Source: an uncultured Bacteroidales bacterium (GTDB taxonomy: Bacteria; Bacteroidota; Bacteroidia; Bacteroidales; Muribaculaceae). From it: DNA of 54,704 bases. The notes below the pieces were generated by a model. It saw nothing but the letters and a program-made list of their open reading frames with translations. It had not been told where the DNA came from and did no database searches. The first letter of the stretch is position 1. Each line of letters opens with the position of its first letter. Location: NCBI GenBank assembly GCA_902760865.1, contig CACWID010000020.1:1-54704 (forward strand), given 5' to 3'. The position numbers and the translations under genes are program-made. Positions 16,190 to 25,398 of the stretch are shown here, in pieces.

Positions 16190-17440
16190 ATGAGAAAGAG
16201 TAGTTTCAATCGGTGGATCACCCTGGCTGTGCTGGCTGTCGCGCTGCAAGCGATAGCGCAGCAACAGCCCGTCACGCTGTTTGACAGCGACGTCAATGCA
16301 AGTTATTATTACCGCATCCCGGCCATAGTGCAGCTGCGGGACGGGCAACTGATGGCCATCGGCGACGACCGTCACGGCAGCGACATCGACATCGGCGGCA
16401 ACTGGGGCATCGACATCGTGGGGCGCCTCAGTGCCGACGGCGGCACGACCTGGGGTGTGACCTTCATGATCGCCGACGGCAATGGCCGGCGCGAAGGCTT
16501 TGACGATAGCCACGGCGATGCGGCTGCGGTGGCCGACCGCGAGTCGGACCGCGTGCTCATCATGTGTGCCTCGGGCAAGCAGGGTTTCCTGTCCTCGACG
16601 CTCGAGGAGCCCCTGCGCGTGGGCCGTTACATCAGTGACGATGGCGGCAAGACCTGGAACGGCGAGGATGTCACCGATGCCATCTACGGCATCTTTGCCG
16701 ACTGCCCCGAGGTGAACAGCCTCTTCTTCTCCAGCGGCCGCATCTGCCAGAGCCGACACATCAAGAAGGGCGAATACTACCGCATCTACTCCGCCATTGA
16801 CGCTCCTAACGGCGTGGGATGCCTCGTGCTCTACAGCGACGACTTCGGCTTGACCTGGCACGCCCTGGGCGGCCCTGCAGCACGGCCGACGACGGCCCCT
16901 TGGGGCGACGAGGCCAAGGTCGAAGAATTGCCCGATGGCAATGTGCTGCTCAGTTGCCGCTCCAAGCAGACCGATACCAGTGGCCGACTGTTCAACATCT
17001 ACGACTACGCGACCGCCTCGTGGGGCGACATGGCCATCAGCAATGATGACCAATTGGGCACACTCAGCCAGGACTGCTCATGCAACGGCGAACTGCTCAT
17101 CGTGCCCGTCATCCGCACCAGCGACAACCGGCCGATGCACCTGGCCCTGCAGTCAGTGCCTCGCGGCCCAGGCCGCCAGCGGGTGAGCATCTACTACAAG
17201 CCCCTGCTCGATGCCAGCGACTACGACGAGCCGCGCGACTTCTCCTGGGGCTGGAAATGCTATCAGGTAGCAGGCAATTACTCGGCCTACTCCACCATGA
17301 TCCTCCTCAACGACGGCGACATCGCCTTCCTGCACGAGGACTGCAACGACAACCCGGGCACAACGGCCTACGACCTGCTCTTCCAGCGCCTGTCGATAGC
17401 AACCATCACCGACGGACGCTATCAATCGCCCTCAAACTGA
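16190..17440 (+). CDS. GH33 sialidase (exo-alpha-neuraminidase), secreted
   Basis: 416 residues with a signal peptide ending near AIAQQQ (about residue 24). It cleaves terminal sialic acid from host glycans. Family marks are the YRIP motif (YYRIPAIV, with the Arg of the carboxylate-binding triad), three Asp-boxes (SADGGTTW, SDDGGKTW, SDDFGLTW), the acidic GDDRHGSDIDIGG region, VEELPDGNVLLSCR and NYSAYSTMILLNDGDIAFLHED, which holds the Tyr nucleophile. It shares a transcript with dus, whose start is 26 bases downstream across a heptamer array. Combined with GH125 it suggests foraging on mucin or N-glycans. Confidence 0.92.
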   Translation: MRKSSFNRWITLAVLAVALQAIAQQQPVTLFDSDVNASYYYRIPAIVQLRDGQLMAIGDDRHGSDIDIGGNWGIDIVGRLSADGGTTWGVTFMIADGNGRREGFDDSHGDAAAVADRESDRVLIMCASGKQGFLSSTLEEPLRVGRYISDDGGKTWNGEDVTDAIYGIFADCPEVNSLFFSSGRICQSRHIKKGEYYRIYSAIDAPNGVGCLVLYSDDFGLTWHALGGPAARPTTAPWGDEAKVEELPDGNVLLSCRSKQTDTSGRLFNIYDYATASWGDMAISNDDQLGTLSQDCSCNGELLIVPVIRTSDNRPMHLALQSVPRGPGRQRVSIYYKPLLDASDYDEPRDFSWGWKCYQVAGNYSAYSTMILLNDGDIAFLHEDCNDNPGTTAYDLLFQRLSIATITDGRYQSPSN

Positions 17441-17461
17441 AAACTGAAAACTGACGACTGA
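17434..17461. repeat. Heptamer array AAACTGA x3 + CGACTGA
   Basis: Four perfect 7-nt steps. The TGA stop of the sialidase (17438-17440) is part of the first unit and the dus start is at 17467. Period 7 puts TGA in all three frames. Confidence 0.85.
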
Positions 17462-17466
17462 AAACA

Positions 17467-18417
17467 ATGAACGACAATAAGATTCCCGTATTCGCAGCAC
17501 CGCTGCAAGGTGTTACCGATAACGTGTGGCGCATGGCCCAACACAGCGTGTTCGGCGGCGTCGATGCCTATTATGCCCCCTTCATGCGCGTTGAGCATGG
17601 CGAGGTGCGGCGCAAGGACCTGCGCGACGTACAGCCCGAACGCAACCCGGGCATCACACTCATCCCCCAGATTCTCGCCTGCCAGCCCGCCCACGCCCTG
17701 ATGATGGTCGAGGCCCTCAAGGAGATGGGCTACCACCGCATCGACATCAACCTGGGGTGTCCCTTCCCGCCCATCGCCCTTCACCGCAAGGGCTCCGGCA
17801 TGCTGGCCCACCCTGAGCTCGTCGAGGAACTTTTCAACGCACTGGCCGCCGTCGAGGGCGTGGACTACAGCGTGAAGATGCGCATCGGCTGGGACAGCAA
17901 CGACCAGTGGCGCGACATCCTGCCCCTGATGGACATCATCAGGCCGGTACACATCACGGTGCATCCCCGCACGGGCAAGCAGCAGTACAAGGGCGAGCTG
18001 GACATCGAGCAGTTCGAGGCCCTGCTGGCGACAACGTCATGGCCGGTAATCTATAATGGTGGGCTGCAAACGGTCGAGGACATCGAGCAGGCAGTCAGCC
18101 GTTACCCGTCGATTGTCGCCGTGATGGTGGGCAGCGGCCTAGCAGCCAACCCGGGCATGCTGGCCCCCGATGCCACGCCCGACGACTATCGCCGCTTCCA
18201 CGACCTGCTGCGGGACGGTTACTCCGAGCAACTGAACGGCGGCGAGGCCCAGCTGGTACGGCACCTGCAGGACATCTGGCAGACCTTCCTGCCCGGCACG
18301 GACCGCAAACTCTTCAAAGCCATCCGCAAGTCCCGCACCCTCGAGCAATACCAACAAGCAGCGACAGCGGCTCTCGCCGCTGTCCAAAATGCACTCTGTA
18401 ACAAAGCCACAGAGTAG
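17467..18417 (+). CDS. dus: tRNA-dihydrouridine synthase
   Basis: 316 residues. It reduces uridine to dihydrouridine in the tRNA D-loop with FMN and NADPH. Visible motifs are APLQGVTD (FMN phosphate-binding start), INLGCPFPPIALHRKGSG with the catalytic Cys (about residue 98), VKMRIGW with the FMN-contacting Lys, HPRTGKQQYKG with the His, and VIYNGGLQTVED plus VMVGSGLAANP at the phosphate site. The C-terminal helical RNA-binding domain is short but present. It ends in TAG, 19 bases from the convergent amylase gene. Subfamily (A/B/C) cannot be set. Confidence 0.92.
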   Translation: MNDNKIPVFAAPLQGVTDNVWRMAQHSVFGGVDAYYAPFMRVEHGEVRRKDLRDVQPERNPGITLIPQILACQPAHALMMVEALKEMGYHRIDINLGCPFPPIALHRKGSGMLAHPELVEELFNALAAVEGVDYSVKMRIGWDSNDQWRDILPLMDIIRPVHITVHPRTGKQQYKGELDIEQFEALLATTSWPVIYNGGLQTVEDIEQAVSRYPSIVAVMVGSGLAANPGMLAPDATPDDYRRFHDLLRDGYSEQLNGGEAQLVRHLQDIWQTFLPGTDRKLFKAIRKSRTLEQYQQAATAALAAVQNALCNKATE

Positions 18418-18436
18418 TAATCCTTAACGTTTTCCT

Positions 18437-19792
18437 TTACTTGTTGCCGATGAGCATATACTGATATGGATTCAGCGTGATGTTCGTACTCAGGATTACT
18501 TCCTCGCCGGTCATCAGGTTGATGACCGGGCGGCTGGCCCACATGCTGGGCACTTCCACGTTGTGGGGATCCTTGCGCACGTTGACCATCACGAGCACGT
18601 TGTCGTTGTTGAGCACACGGTCAACGCAGAGGACGTTGTTCTGGTCGTCGTCATACTGGGTCACCTTGCCGCTCGAGCGCAGGGCAGGATGCTCATTATA
18701 GATTGAAACTAGTTTCTTGTATTCCTCACGCAGCTGGGAATTGGCATTCCAGTTCACCGGCACATAGTGGAAGAAATTGATCGTCTCGGGATATCCCACC
18801 TCCTGTGAGCCGTAGATGAGCATGCCGCCATGCAGCATCGTGGTGGCGACAAACGCTGCCATCGACGCGCGGACACCGCCATACTGGGTGATGGGCGACG
18901 CCTTGGTGGCCTCGTCGTGGTTGGTCGTGAAGCGCAGCTTGTACTTGCCCTGTTCGAGGTCCTGATACTCGCTCTGGTCCACCTTGATGAGCATGTTCAC
19001 CTTGGCATTATCCTTCATGACCTCAGAGATGGCCCGCATGAAGTCCCAGGCGTAGTTCAGATCAAAACCGGCACTGAAGTTAGCCGGGTTGGAACCCTCG
19101 GCGAGCATGATCAGGTTGCGAGGCTTGGCCGTTTCGCGGAGGGTCCTGATGCACTCCTTCCAGAAGTCATAGGGCACCTGGTCGGCCACGTCGCAGCGGA
19201 AACCGTCCACGCCGACGCTGTCCACCCAGAAGCGCATAGCATCGATCATCGCGGCGCGCATGTCCTTGTTGTCATAGTTCAGGTCGGCGACATCGGTCCA
19301 GTCGGTGCCCGGCGGGAAAATGATGTTGCCCACCGAGTCGTGGGTATACCAGTCGGGATGGTCCTTGAGCCACGCGTTGTCCCATGCGGTGTGGTTGGCC
19401 ACCCAGTCGAGGATGACGCCCATGCCGCGCTCGTGGCACGACTCCACCAGCATGCGCAGATCATCTACCGTGCCATACTCGGGAGCCACGGCCTTGTAGT
19501 CACGCACCGAGTAGGGCGAGTTCTTGCTCTTCTCCTCTCCGATGGGGTAAATGGGCATGATCCAGAGCATGTTCACACCCAGGTCCTCAATCGAGTCGAG
19601 ACGGTCCACAACGGCCTGCAGCGAGTTTGACGGGGCAAACACGCGGGGATTGACCTGATAGAGCACGACGTCGGCCACCTCGGGCACCATGAAGTTCTCA
19701 CTGATGGGTTGTGCGTGATGATCCTTGGGCTTGCAGCCGAGGGAGAGGACCAACAGCGTCAGTAGGGAAGTTAAAACAATCTTTTTCATCAT
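18437..19792 (-). CDS. GH13 alpha-amylase-family lipoprotein
   Basis: 451 residues. The lipoprotein signal MMKKIVLTSLLTLLVLSLGC places it on the outer or inner membrane surface. The four conserved GH13 regions are ILDWVANHTAWDN (I), GFRCDVADQVP with the Asp nucleophile (II), LIMLAEGS with the Glu acid/base (III) and FTTNHDEAT with the transition-state Asp (IV). It hydrolyses alpha-glucans such as starch or maltodextrin. The length, with no extra carbohydrate-binding module, suggests an oligosaccharide-acting enzyme of the SusA/neopullulanase-like kind; that is inference. It lies 50 bases downstream of the coiled-coil protein gene in the same direction. Confidence 0.92.
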   Translation of the reverse strand: MMKKIVLTSLLTLLVLSLGCKPKDHHAQPISENFMVPEVADVVLYQVNPRVFAPSNSLQAVVDRLDSIEDLGVNMLWIMPIYPIGEEKSKNSPYSVRDYKAVAPEYGTVDDLRMLVESCHERGMGVILDWVANHTAWDNAWLKDHPDWYTHDSVGNIIFPPGTDWTDVADLNYDNKDMRAAMIDAMRFWVDSVGVDGFRCDVADQVPYDFWKECIRTLRETAKPRNLIMLAEGSNPANFSAGFDLNYAWDFMRAISEVMKDNAKVNMLIKVDQSEYQDLEQGKYKLRFTTNHDEATKASPITQYGGVRASMAAFVATTMLHGGMLIYGSQEVGYPETINFFHYVPVNWNANSQLREEYKKLVSIYNEHPALRSSGKVTQYDDDQNNVLCVDRVLNNDNVLVMVNVRKDPHNVEVPSMWASRPVINLMTGEEVILSTNITLNPYQYMLIGNK

Positions 19793-19842
19793 CTTGAGTT
19801 TATTTTTGGTTATTAATTCTCAATGGTTGTCAAGGCACTGCG

Positions 19843-21093
19843 TCAGGGCTCGTTGAGCTGTTGCTTGAAATTCTCGAACTGCTCGTTGCTCACCTCGGTG
19901 ACCGAGAGCGTCACGCGCCCTGCCTCATCGGTGCCGATAGCGAACACCAGCACGTGGTCATCGACGGTATAGCCCGTCTCGACGGCCTGAGTGTCGTCGT
20001 TGAGACGCCAGGGCACAGCCATGCGGGCATTGCTGCCCTTGAGGGCGTTCTTGATGGCTAGCTTGGCCATCTCGACGTCCTTGACGGCGGTAGAGTACAT
20101 GGTGCAGCCGCTGGCGCTGGCAGAGGTCTGGGTGAAGTCATATTTCTCGCTCAGCCACAGGGCCACGTCGCTGTAGTGGTACTTGCTCTCGACGGGCTTG
20201 GGAGCTGCGGCCTTCTCGCGCTGGGCGGCACGCTCCCGAGCGGCCTGCTCGCGCTCCTTCCTGGCCTGTTCGCGGCGCTGTTTCTCCTCTTCTTTCTTGA
20301 GGCGTTTCTCTTCTTCTTTCTTTTGCTTTTCTTCGGCCTTTTTCTGCTTCTCGGCCAGTTTCTGCTTTCGGGCGGCCTCGCGCTGCTGCTCCTCTTCATA
20401 CTGCTTGGCCAGGCGTTGCTGCAGCCTGATGGAGTCCTCGCGCTCACGGGCTGCGGCGCGACGCTGCTTCTCGCTCATCACGGGAGCGGCATCAGCCTCC
20501 GCTTGGGCATTGTCACTGTCAGCCGCTACTTCCTCATCGTCCAGGGTGATGGCACGGCGGCCGCGGTGGCTGCGCTTGGAGGGCTTGTCATTGGCAGTGG
20601 GCTTCTTGGCCTTGGCCTCGGCCTTGTCGTCCTGTTTTTTGTTCTTGCCCAGCGACTTGTAGTAGGACGCTGTCTCGGTGGCGCTGACATAGTAGGTGCC
20701 ATCGTCAAGAGCCTTGCGCTTCACGGTGAAGCGGAACTTGTTGTTCTCGAAGCGGAATTCCCTCCAGCAGGTCGTGCTGGTGGTCTGCCAGGCGTTCACC
20801 TCCCGGATGTCGTCATAGCTGGCCATGAGGCGGTCGATCATGCTACGCACCTTGCCCAAGCTGAGGCCCGCCGGGCTGTTGAGGAAATAGCTCACCTCGC
20901 CACGGGCCCGCTGCTGCTCCATGTCAGCAGCGCTGGGCATGTAGTAGTATTCAAAATAGTTACGCCCGACGAACACGTCGTTCACCACCTCACCGAGGTA
21001 CCAGTCCCTCTGTTCCTGCTGCTGCACCGGCTGTGACACACCCGTCATGGCCAGGCACGCCAGCAGGCTCAATATGATGTACTTGATGCTCAT
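19843..21093 (-). CDS. Secreted protein with long Lys/Glu/Arg/Gln coiled coil, unknown function
   Basis: 416 residues from ATG 21093, five codons inside the longest frame, because it gives a clean signal peptide (MSIKYIILSLLACLAMTGVSQ). An N-terminal globular domain (about 25-150) and a C-terminal one (about 320-416) resemble each other in size and in the words YY/YSTAVK and WR. They flank a highly charged coiled coil (about 200-315) of KQKLAEKQKKAEEKQKKEEE type. No domain is recognised. The repeats could arise from one duplicated domain separated by the coil. The promoter is TATATTTG at 21131-21124; it probably drives the amylase too. Confidence 0.72.
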   Translation of the reverse strand: MSIKYIILSLLACLAMTGVSQPVQQQEQRDWYLGEVVNDVFVGRNYFEYYYMPSAADMEQQRARGEVSYFLNSPAGLSLGKVRSMIDRLMASYDDIREVNAWQTTSTTCWREFRFENNKFRFTVKRKALDDGTYYVSATETASYYKSLGKNKKQDDKAEAKAKKPTANDKPSKRSHRGRRAITLDDEEVAADSDNAQAEADAAPVMSEKQRRAAAREREDSIRLQQRLAKQYEEEQQREAARKQKLAEKQKKAEEKQKKEEEKRLKKEEEKQRREQARKEREQAARERAAQREKAAAPKPVESKYHYSDVALWLSEKYDFTQTSASASGCTMYSTAVKDVEMAKLAIKNALKGSNARMAVPWRLNDDTQAVETGYTVDDHVLVFAIGTDEAGRVTLSVTEVSNEQFENFKQQLNEP

Positions 21094-21123
21094 GATGCAA
21101 AAAGTCAATTTGGTTGCAGGTCA

Positions 21124-21131
21124 CAAATATA
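21124..21131 (-). promoter_or_regulatory. -7 box for the coiled-coil protein and amylase
   Basis: TATATTTG read on the minus strand, 31 bases before the ATG at 21093. No distinct -33 element is seen. Confidence 0.45.
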
Positions 21132-21245
21132 CGCAGTTTATCGGAATTTGCGGCAAAAAAGGTTCAAAAAATAACAATCGCCCTCCCTAATCGGCCTTTT
21201 TTGTTGAAAAACGGGCTTTTATTTTGTGATGTGGCCGAAAAGTAT

Positions 21246-21253
21246 TAACTTTG
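21246..21253 (+). promoter_or_regulatory. -7 box for the small regulator and Usp genes
   Basis: TAACTTTG, 43 bases before the ATG at 21296. It is divergent from the promoter at 21131-21124, with about 115 bases between the two boxes. Confidence 0.5.
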
Positions 21254-21295
21254 GGGAAAATTAGGAAATCACAACACATTAAATCCGAGATTGCT

Positions 21296-21553
21296 ATGTC
21301 AAGGACCATCACTTTCAACGAACTCAGGCGCATCAAGAACAGGCTTCCCGAAGGCTCCATCCACACCATTGCCGAGAAACTGAACCTGCCGGTACAGTCG
21401 GTGAGGAACTACTTCGGAGGGACCAACTATGATGACGGCACCAATATGGGCTTCCACCTGGAGCCGGGCCCCGACGGGGGACTGGTCGTGCTTGACGACC
21501 CCCAGATTCTGGAGATGGCTATCGATATCCTCGAGAAGCAACAGCAACAGTAA
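21296..21553 (+). CDS. Small helix-turn-helix-like protein
   Basis: 85 residues from ATG 21296; the frame runs further upstream but only past the TAACTTTG box. The N-terminal half (ITFNELRRIKNRLPEGSIHTIAEKLNLPVQSVRNYFGG) reads as a helix-turn-helix of the type that asks whether repeats of LN-n-VRNYF-GG bind DNA. The C-terminal half (GFHLEPGPDGGLVVLDDPQILEMAIDILE) looks like a small conserved extension. I do not know its target. It is the first gene of a unit with the Usp protein 40 bases downstream, which may make it an autoregulator of that unit. Confidence 0.65.
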   Translation: MSRTITFNELRRIKNRLPEGSIHTIAEKLNLPVQSVRNYFGGTNYDDGTNMGFHLEPGPDGGLVVLDDPQILEMAIDILEKQQQQ

Positions 21554-21592
21554 CAGATAATAACACACCTGATAACCCTTTTACCACTCGCT

Positions 21593-22696
21593 ATGGACTG
21601 CAAGAACAACAACGACCCCAACCGACTGATCACGGTCGCTATTCACACCTTTGAACGCGCGGTAGAACTCAAGAACACCCTTGAGGAAGAGGGCATCGAG
21701 GTGGTGTTGCACAATGTCAACCTCGACGAGAAGGTCCTGGCCTCGGGCGTGCGCGTACGCATCCGTGAGCGCGACCTGCCGCTGGCCCTGCAGATCATCG
21801 AATCGCCCGAGACGACCACGAGCGACAAGCGCTGCGTACTGTTGCCGGTGGACTTCAGCAAGTATTCGCTCAAGTCCGTCAGGCTCGGTATGGAATATGC
21901 CCGCCGCACCCGCGGCAAGGTGCTGCTGCTGCACTGCTACACCAGCGACCGCCACACGATGTCGCTGCCCTTCGGCAGTGACCGCTATGACAGCCCCGAA
22001 GACGACTCCAAGGTCATCAAGAAGAATGCACGCCAGCAGATGGAAGACTTCGTCCAGATGCTCAACGAGAAGATTGCCGCCGGCGAACTCCCCAAGGTAA
22101 AAATCGAGACCAAGGTCAAGGAGGGCATCCCCGAGGAGCAGATCCTGCACTATGCCCAGAAGTATGACGTCTCACTCATCGTCATGGGCACCAGCGGCAC
22201 CAACCGTCGGCGCCAGAACCTCATCGGCAGCGTGGCCGGCGAGGTGATGGATGCCTGCAAGTTCCCCATCTTCACGGTGCCCATCGGCATGCCTGACGTG
22301 GGCCTCAGCGACATCATGCATGTCGCCTTCTTCTCCAACCTCATCCAGCAGGACCTCTTGTCCTTCGACCGCTTTGCCCGCCTGTTCAACATGCGCGGCG
22401 TGGACGTCACCATCATCCCCGTCGTCGACAAGAAGGACCGCAAACTCGTGGACCAGTCGCTGCAGCAGCTCGTGCAGTACTGCCGTGACCACTACCCCGA
22501 GTGCACCTTCAAGACCAAGCGTCTTCCCACCAAGACCTTCGTCGATAGCTTCTCACAGTTCGCCCAAGATGCCAACATCCAGCTCATCGCTATTCCCAAC
22601 AAGAAATCCAGCATCTTCTCGCGACTGTTCAATCCCAGTATCGCCCACCGTGTCCTCTTCCAGACCGACACGCCCATGCTCGTTATCCCCGTCTGA
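21593..22696 (+). CDS. Universal stress protein with N-terminal DUF2007-like domain
   Basis: 367 residues. Residues about 10-75 (LITVAIHTFERAVELKNTLEEEGIEVVLHN ending in ALQIIES) resemble the DUF2007 putative signal-transducing domain. Two tandem UspA folds follow (about 80-225 and 235-367). The first keeps the ATP-binding pattern G-n2-G-n9-G(S/T) in MGTSGTNRRRQNLIGS; the second lacks an equally clear one. Cytoplasmic; expected to act in stress responses. The domain combination is less common than plain UspA. Followed by the broken acyltransferase gene 28 bases downstream. Confidence 0.85.
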   Translation: MDCKNNNDPNRLITVAIHTFERAVELKNTLEEEGIEVVLHNVNLDEKVLASGVRVRIRERDLPLALQIIESPETTTSDKRCVLLPVDFSKYSLKSVRLGMEYARRTRGKVLLLHCYTSDRHTMSLPFGSDRYDSPEDDSKVIKKNARQQMEDFVQMLNEKIAAGELPKVKIETKVKEGIPEEQILHYAQKYDVSLIVMGTSGTNRRRQNLIGSVAGEVMDACKFPIFTVPIGMPDVGLSDIMHVAFFSNLIQQDLLSFDRFARLFNMRGVDVTIIPVVDKKDRKLVDQSLQQLVQYCRDHYPECTFKTKRLPTKTFVDSFSQFAQDANIQLIAIPNKKSSIFSRLFNPSIAHRVLFQTDTPMLVIPV

Positions 22697-22724
22697 AGGG
22701 ACGGAGTTTAAGCCTTGATTAGTG

Positions 22725-23831
22725 ATGCAGCAATTCCAGGCAAAGCCACATTATGACCTACTTGACGGGCTGCGCGGTGTCGCAGCCTTGTTGGTGATCA
22801 TGTATCATGTGTTCGAATGCTTTGACTGGTCTCCGGTGCCTCATGGCTATCTGGCCGTGGACTTTTTCTTCGTGCTATCGGGTTTTGTCATCGGTTATGC
22901 CTATGATGACCGTTGGCGAGCGGGCCTCTCGGTCGGCTCTTTCTTCAAGCGTCGCCTCATCCGTCTGCACCCGATGGTGATCATCGGGGCCCTCATTGGC
23001 GCCATCTGTTTCCTCTTGCAGGGTGGTGTGCGTTGGGATGGCACCGCGGTATCGACGGGGTGGGTAATGGTCGCCATGCTTTTAGGCATGCTGATGTTAC
23101 CCCTCTATCCTGGTGCTGCAGCCGATGTGCGCGGCAATGGCGAGATGTTCCCTTTGAACGGCCCCTCGTGGTCGCTGTTTTTTGAGTATATCGGCAACAT
23201 CCTTTATGCCCTGCTCTTGCGACGCCTGCCCACCCGATGGCTCGCGGTGACGGCTGCTGTGACGGGCTGCCTACTCGCCTATATCGCCGTGGGCGACGGC
23301 TATCTGGGTGTAGGGTGGTCGATGGTAGATGGCGGCCTATGGACCGGCTTGGTGCGTATGCTCTTCCCCTACACGATGGGTATGCTCATGGCACGGGTGT
23401 TCCGTCCCGTGAAGGGGGTTCATGGTGTCTTCTGGATTTGCGGCCTCATCATCTTGTCGGTGGGGTGCCTGCCCTTAGCGTTAGGCGAGATGCAGCCGTA
23501 GCAGAACGGCCTCTATGACGCTCTGTGCGTTATTCTGGTTTTTCCGTGCCTGGTGTGGCTGGGGGCCTCACAGTTGTCGGTCAGTCATGTCACGCGTCGC
23601 GTGAGCCATTTCTTGGGCGAATTGAGTTATCCGCTCTATGCAGTCCACTACCCCTTGATGTATCTGTTCTATGCCCACATCGGCTTTGACGGCAATCTCG
23701 TTCCCATCACCGTGATGAATGACGTGTGGCCCGTCGCCCTCGCATTGCCCCTCGCCTGCATCCTGCTGGCATGGTTGTGCTGGCGTTTCTATGACCGTCC
23801 CGTGAGGTCTCACTTCATGAAGGCTAGCTAA
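22725..23831 (+). pseudogene. Acyltransferase 3 (OafA/YrhL type) interrupted by one in-frame TAG
   Basis: 368 codons in one frame with a single TAG at 23499-23501 (codon 259); upstream and downstream parts are both intact. The N-terminal signature (DLLDGLRGVAALLVIMYHVFE, FFFVLSGFVIGYAY) and later helices (SYPLYAVHYPLMYLFY) are typical of ten-helix integral membrane O-acyltransferases that acetylate surface sugars. The neighbouring codons read MQP-TAG-QNGLYD, so a CAG to TAG change would explain it. Either the gene is freshly inactivated, it is read through, or the base is a sequencing error. The 118 bases to the convergent PAP2 gene hold nothing clear. Confidence 0.8.
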
Positions 23832-23949
23832 GCAACCTATCACGACAACATGTAGAACTGAAGGCAGATGTAACGCCGCCCGGTCTTGCAGGCCGTGCCG
23901 TTGGAGTATTGCGGGTTTCCCGCCCGCATCAGGAATCAAGGAAAAAAGG

Positions 23950-24621
23950 TCAGAGGGCCTGGAAGGTCGCAGCAATCAGCAGTGCCAGGACGGTAATGGC
24001 GAGCGAGCCAGCGATGAGGGTAGCATGGCCCGCGGTGTATTGGCCCTGGGGAAGTCGCCAGCGGCGTTCAATCCAGCACATCAGCATCCACACGAGCCAT
24101 CCGGCGAGGAGGCCGACAGCTATGCCACCGAGGATGTCGCCGGGATAATGCACGCCGAGATACACGCGGCTGTAGCACTGCAGTAACGCCCATGTGAAAA
24201 GCGAAACCGTAACAAGCCGGCGCCGCATAATCAGGGCAATGAGCATGGATGCGGCAAAGGAGTTGGCTGCATGGCTCGACACGAAGCCATACATCCCGCC
24301 ACGGTAGCCGTTGATGACATGGACCAGCGAACCGAGCGACGGGTCGTGGGTCGGGCGAAGGCGCTCGACGAGGCCCTTGATGAGGCCCGATGCGACCTGG
24401 TCGGCCACCAGGAAGGCCAGTGCCAGCATCGCCACAAACAGCAAGGCGTGACGACGGTTCTGATGCATCAGCACCCACAGCAAGGCCAGCAAGAGCAGCA
24501 GGGACGACCACTTGGCCGACACCATCCACCACAATGCGTCCTGAAAGGCATCATACATGCCGTTGACTGCCAGCAGTCCTGCCCTATCCCACTCAATCAG
24601 AAAATCCATACCGTCATACAT
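23950..24621 (-). CDS. PAP2-family membrane phosphatase
   Basis: 223 residues, five or six transmembrane helices. The three phosphatase motifs are present: KGLVERLRP (K-n6-RP), SSHAANS (in place of the usual SGH) and SRVYLGVHYPGD (SR-n5-H-n3-D). The family removes phosphate from lipids such as undecaprenyl diphosphate, phosphatidic acid or lipid A on the outer face of the inner membrane. It is the last gene of the Bat operon, 3 bases after batE, which makes co-expression near certain. SSH in motif 2 occurs in active members, so activity is expected. Confidence 0.88.
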   Translation of the reverse strand: MYDGMDFLIEWDRAGLLAVNGMYDAFQDALWWMVSAKWSSLLLLLALLWVLMHQNRRHALLFVAMLALAFLVADQVASGLIKGLVERLRPTHDPSLGSLVHVINGYRGGMYGFVSSHAANSFAASMLIALIMRRRLVTVSLFTWALLQCYSRVYLGVHYPGDILGGIAVGLLAGWLVWMLMCWIERRWRLPQGQYTAGHATLIAGSLAITVLALLIAATFQAL

Positions 24622-24624
24622 CCA

Positions 24625-25398
24625 TTAAATAATCTCTACATCCTTGGCATTCAGCCAGGCCTTGTGACCGCCGGCCGTCGAGACCTGCAACCACTTGCCG
24701 TTGGCCTTGTCCGAGATAGTATCGACAATCTCGACACGGGTGCCCTGCTGCAAGATGAAGGCCTCCTCCTGCTTGGTACGCGGTTCGCGCGGAGCGGTGC
24801 TCAAGGTGACACTCTCGGGCATGATGATGGCACCGGTGCCGTCTGTTGCCTTGTGATAGACATGGAAGGCGGCCATATTGGCCAGGATAGTGGCCACCAG
24901 CATCACCGCGCCGCCGAAGAAGCCGATCTTGCGCATCAGCACATTGTCGAGGAATATATAGGCTGCAAGGCCAGCCAGCAGCAACAGGAAGGTGACGATG
25001 GCGATAATGGCCCAAGCGTTGCTCGACAGGCGGCTCACCGTACGGTCCACCCAGTTGCTGAACCATGAGTCGCCGGCATCGTCGGGCAACTGCATCTTGC
25101 TCCGCACAAACTCCAGGTTGAAGCGTGCATCGCTGTTCGACGGGTCGAGCAACAGCGCCCGCTCGTAGTAGAGCACGGCGTGGACGTTGTCCTTGAGACG
25201 ATAATAGGTATCGCCGATGTTGCAGTATAGGTCCGACGAGACACCCGTTCGCTCGGCTTCCTGCAGATAGAGTTTTAATGCCTCGTTATAGAGTTCCTGC
25301 TTGTAGGCCTGGTTGGCACGGCCGATGAAGGGGTTATCGCCTGCCAGAACGGGCAAAGCCAACACGACTAAAAGTATAGTAATAACGAACTGTTTCAT
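24625..25398 (-). CDS. batE: BatE: TPR protein with C-terminal SH3-like domain
   Basis: 257 residues. Signal peptide (about 1-20), TPR repeats (about 25-100, ANQAYKQELYNEALKLYLQE and IGDTYYRLKDNVHAVLYYERALLLDP), two transmembrane helices (about 125-175) and an SH3-like tail (about 190-257: GTRVEIVDTISDKANGKWLQV). This matches BatE of the Bacteroides aerotolerance operon, thought to act at the envelope with BatA-D in stress or oxygen tolerance. Its start overlaps the end of batD by 4 bases (ATGA type). Confidence 0.88.
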   Translation of the reverse strand: MKQFVITILLVVLALPVLAGDNPFIGRANQAYKQELYNEALKLYLQEAERTGVSSDLYCNIGDTYYRLKDNVHAVLYYERALLLDPSNSDARFNLEFVRSKMQLPDDAGDSWFSNWVDRTVSRLSSNAWAIIAIVTFLLLLAGLAAYIFLDNVLMRKIGFFGGAVMLVATILANMAAFHVYHKATDGTGAIIMPESVTLSTAPREPRTKQEEAFILQQGTRVEIVDTISDKANGKWLQVSTAGGHKAWLNAKDVEII

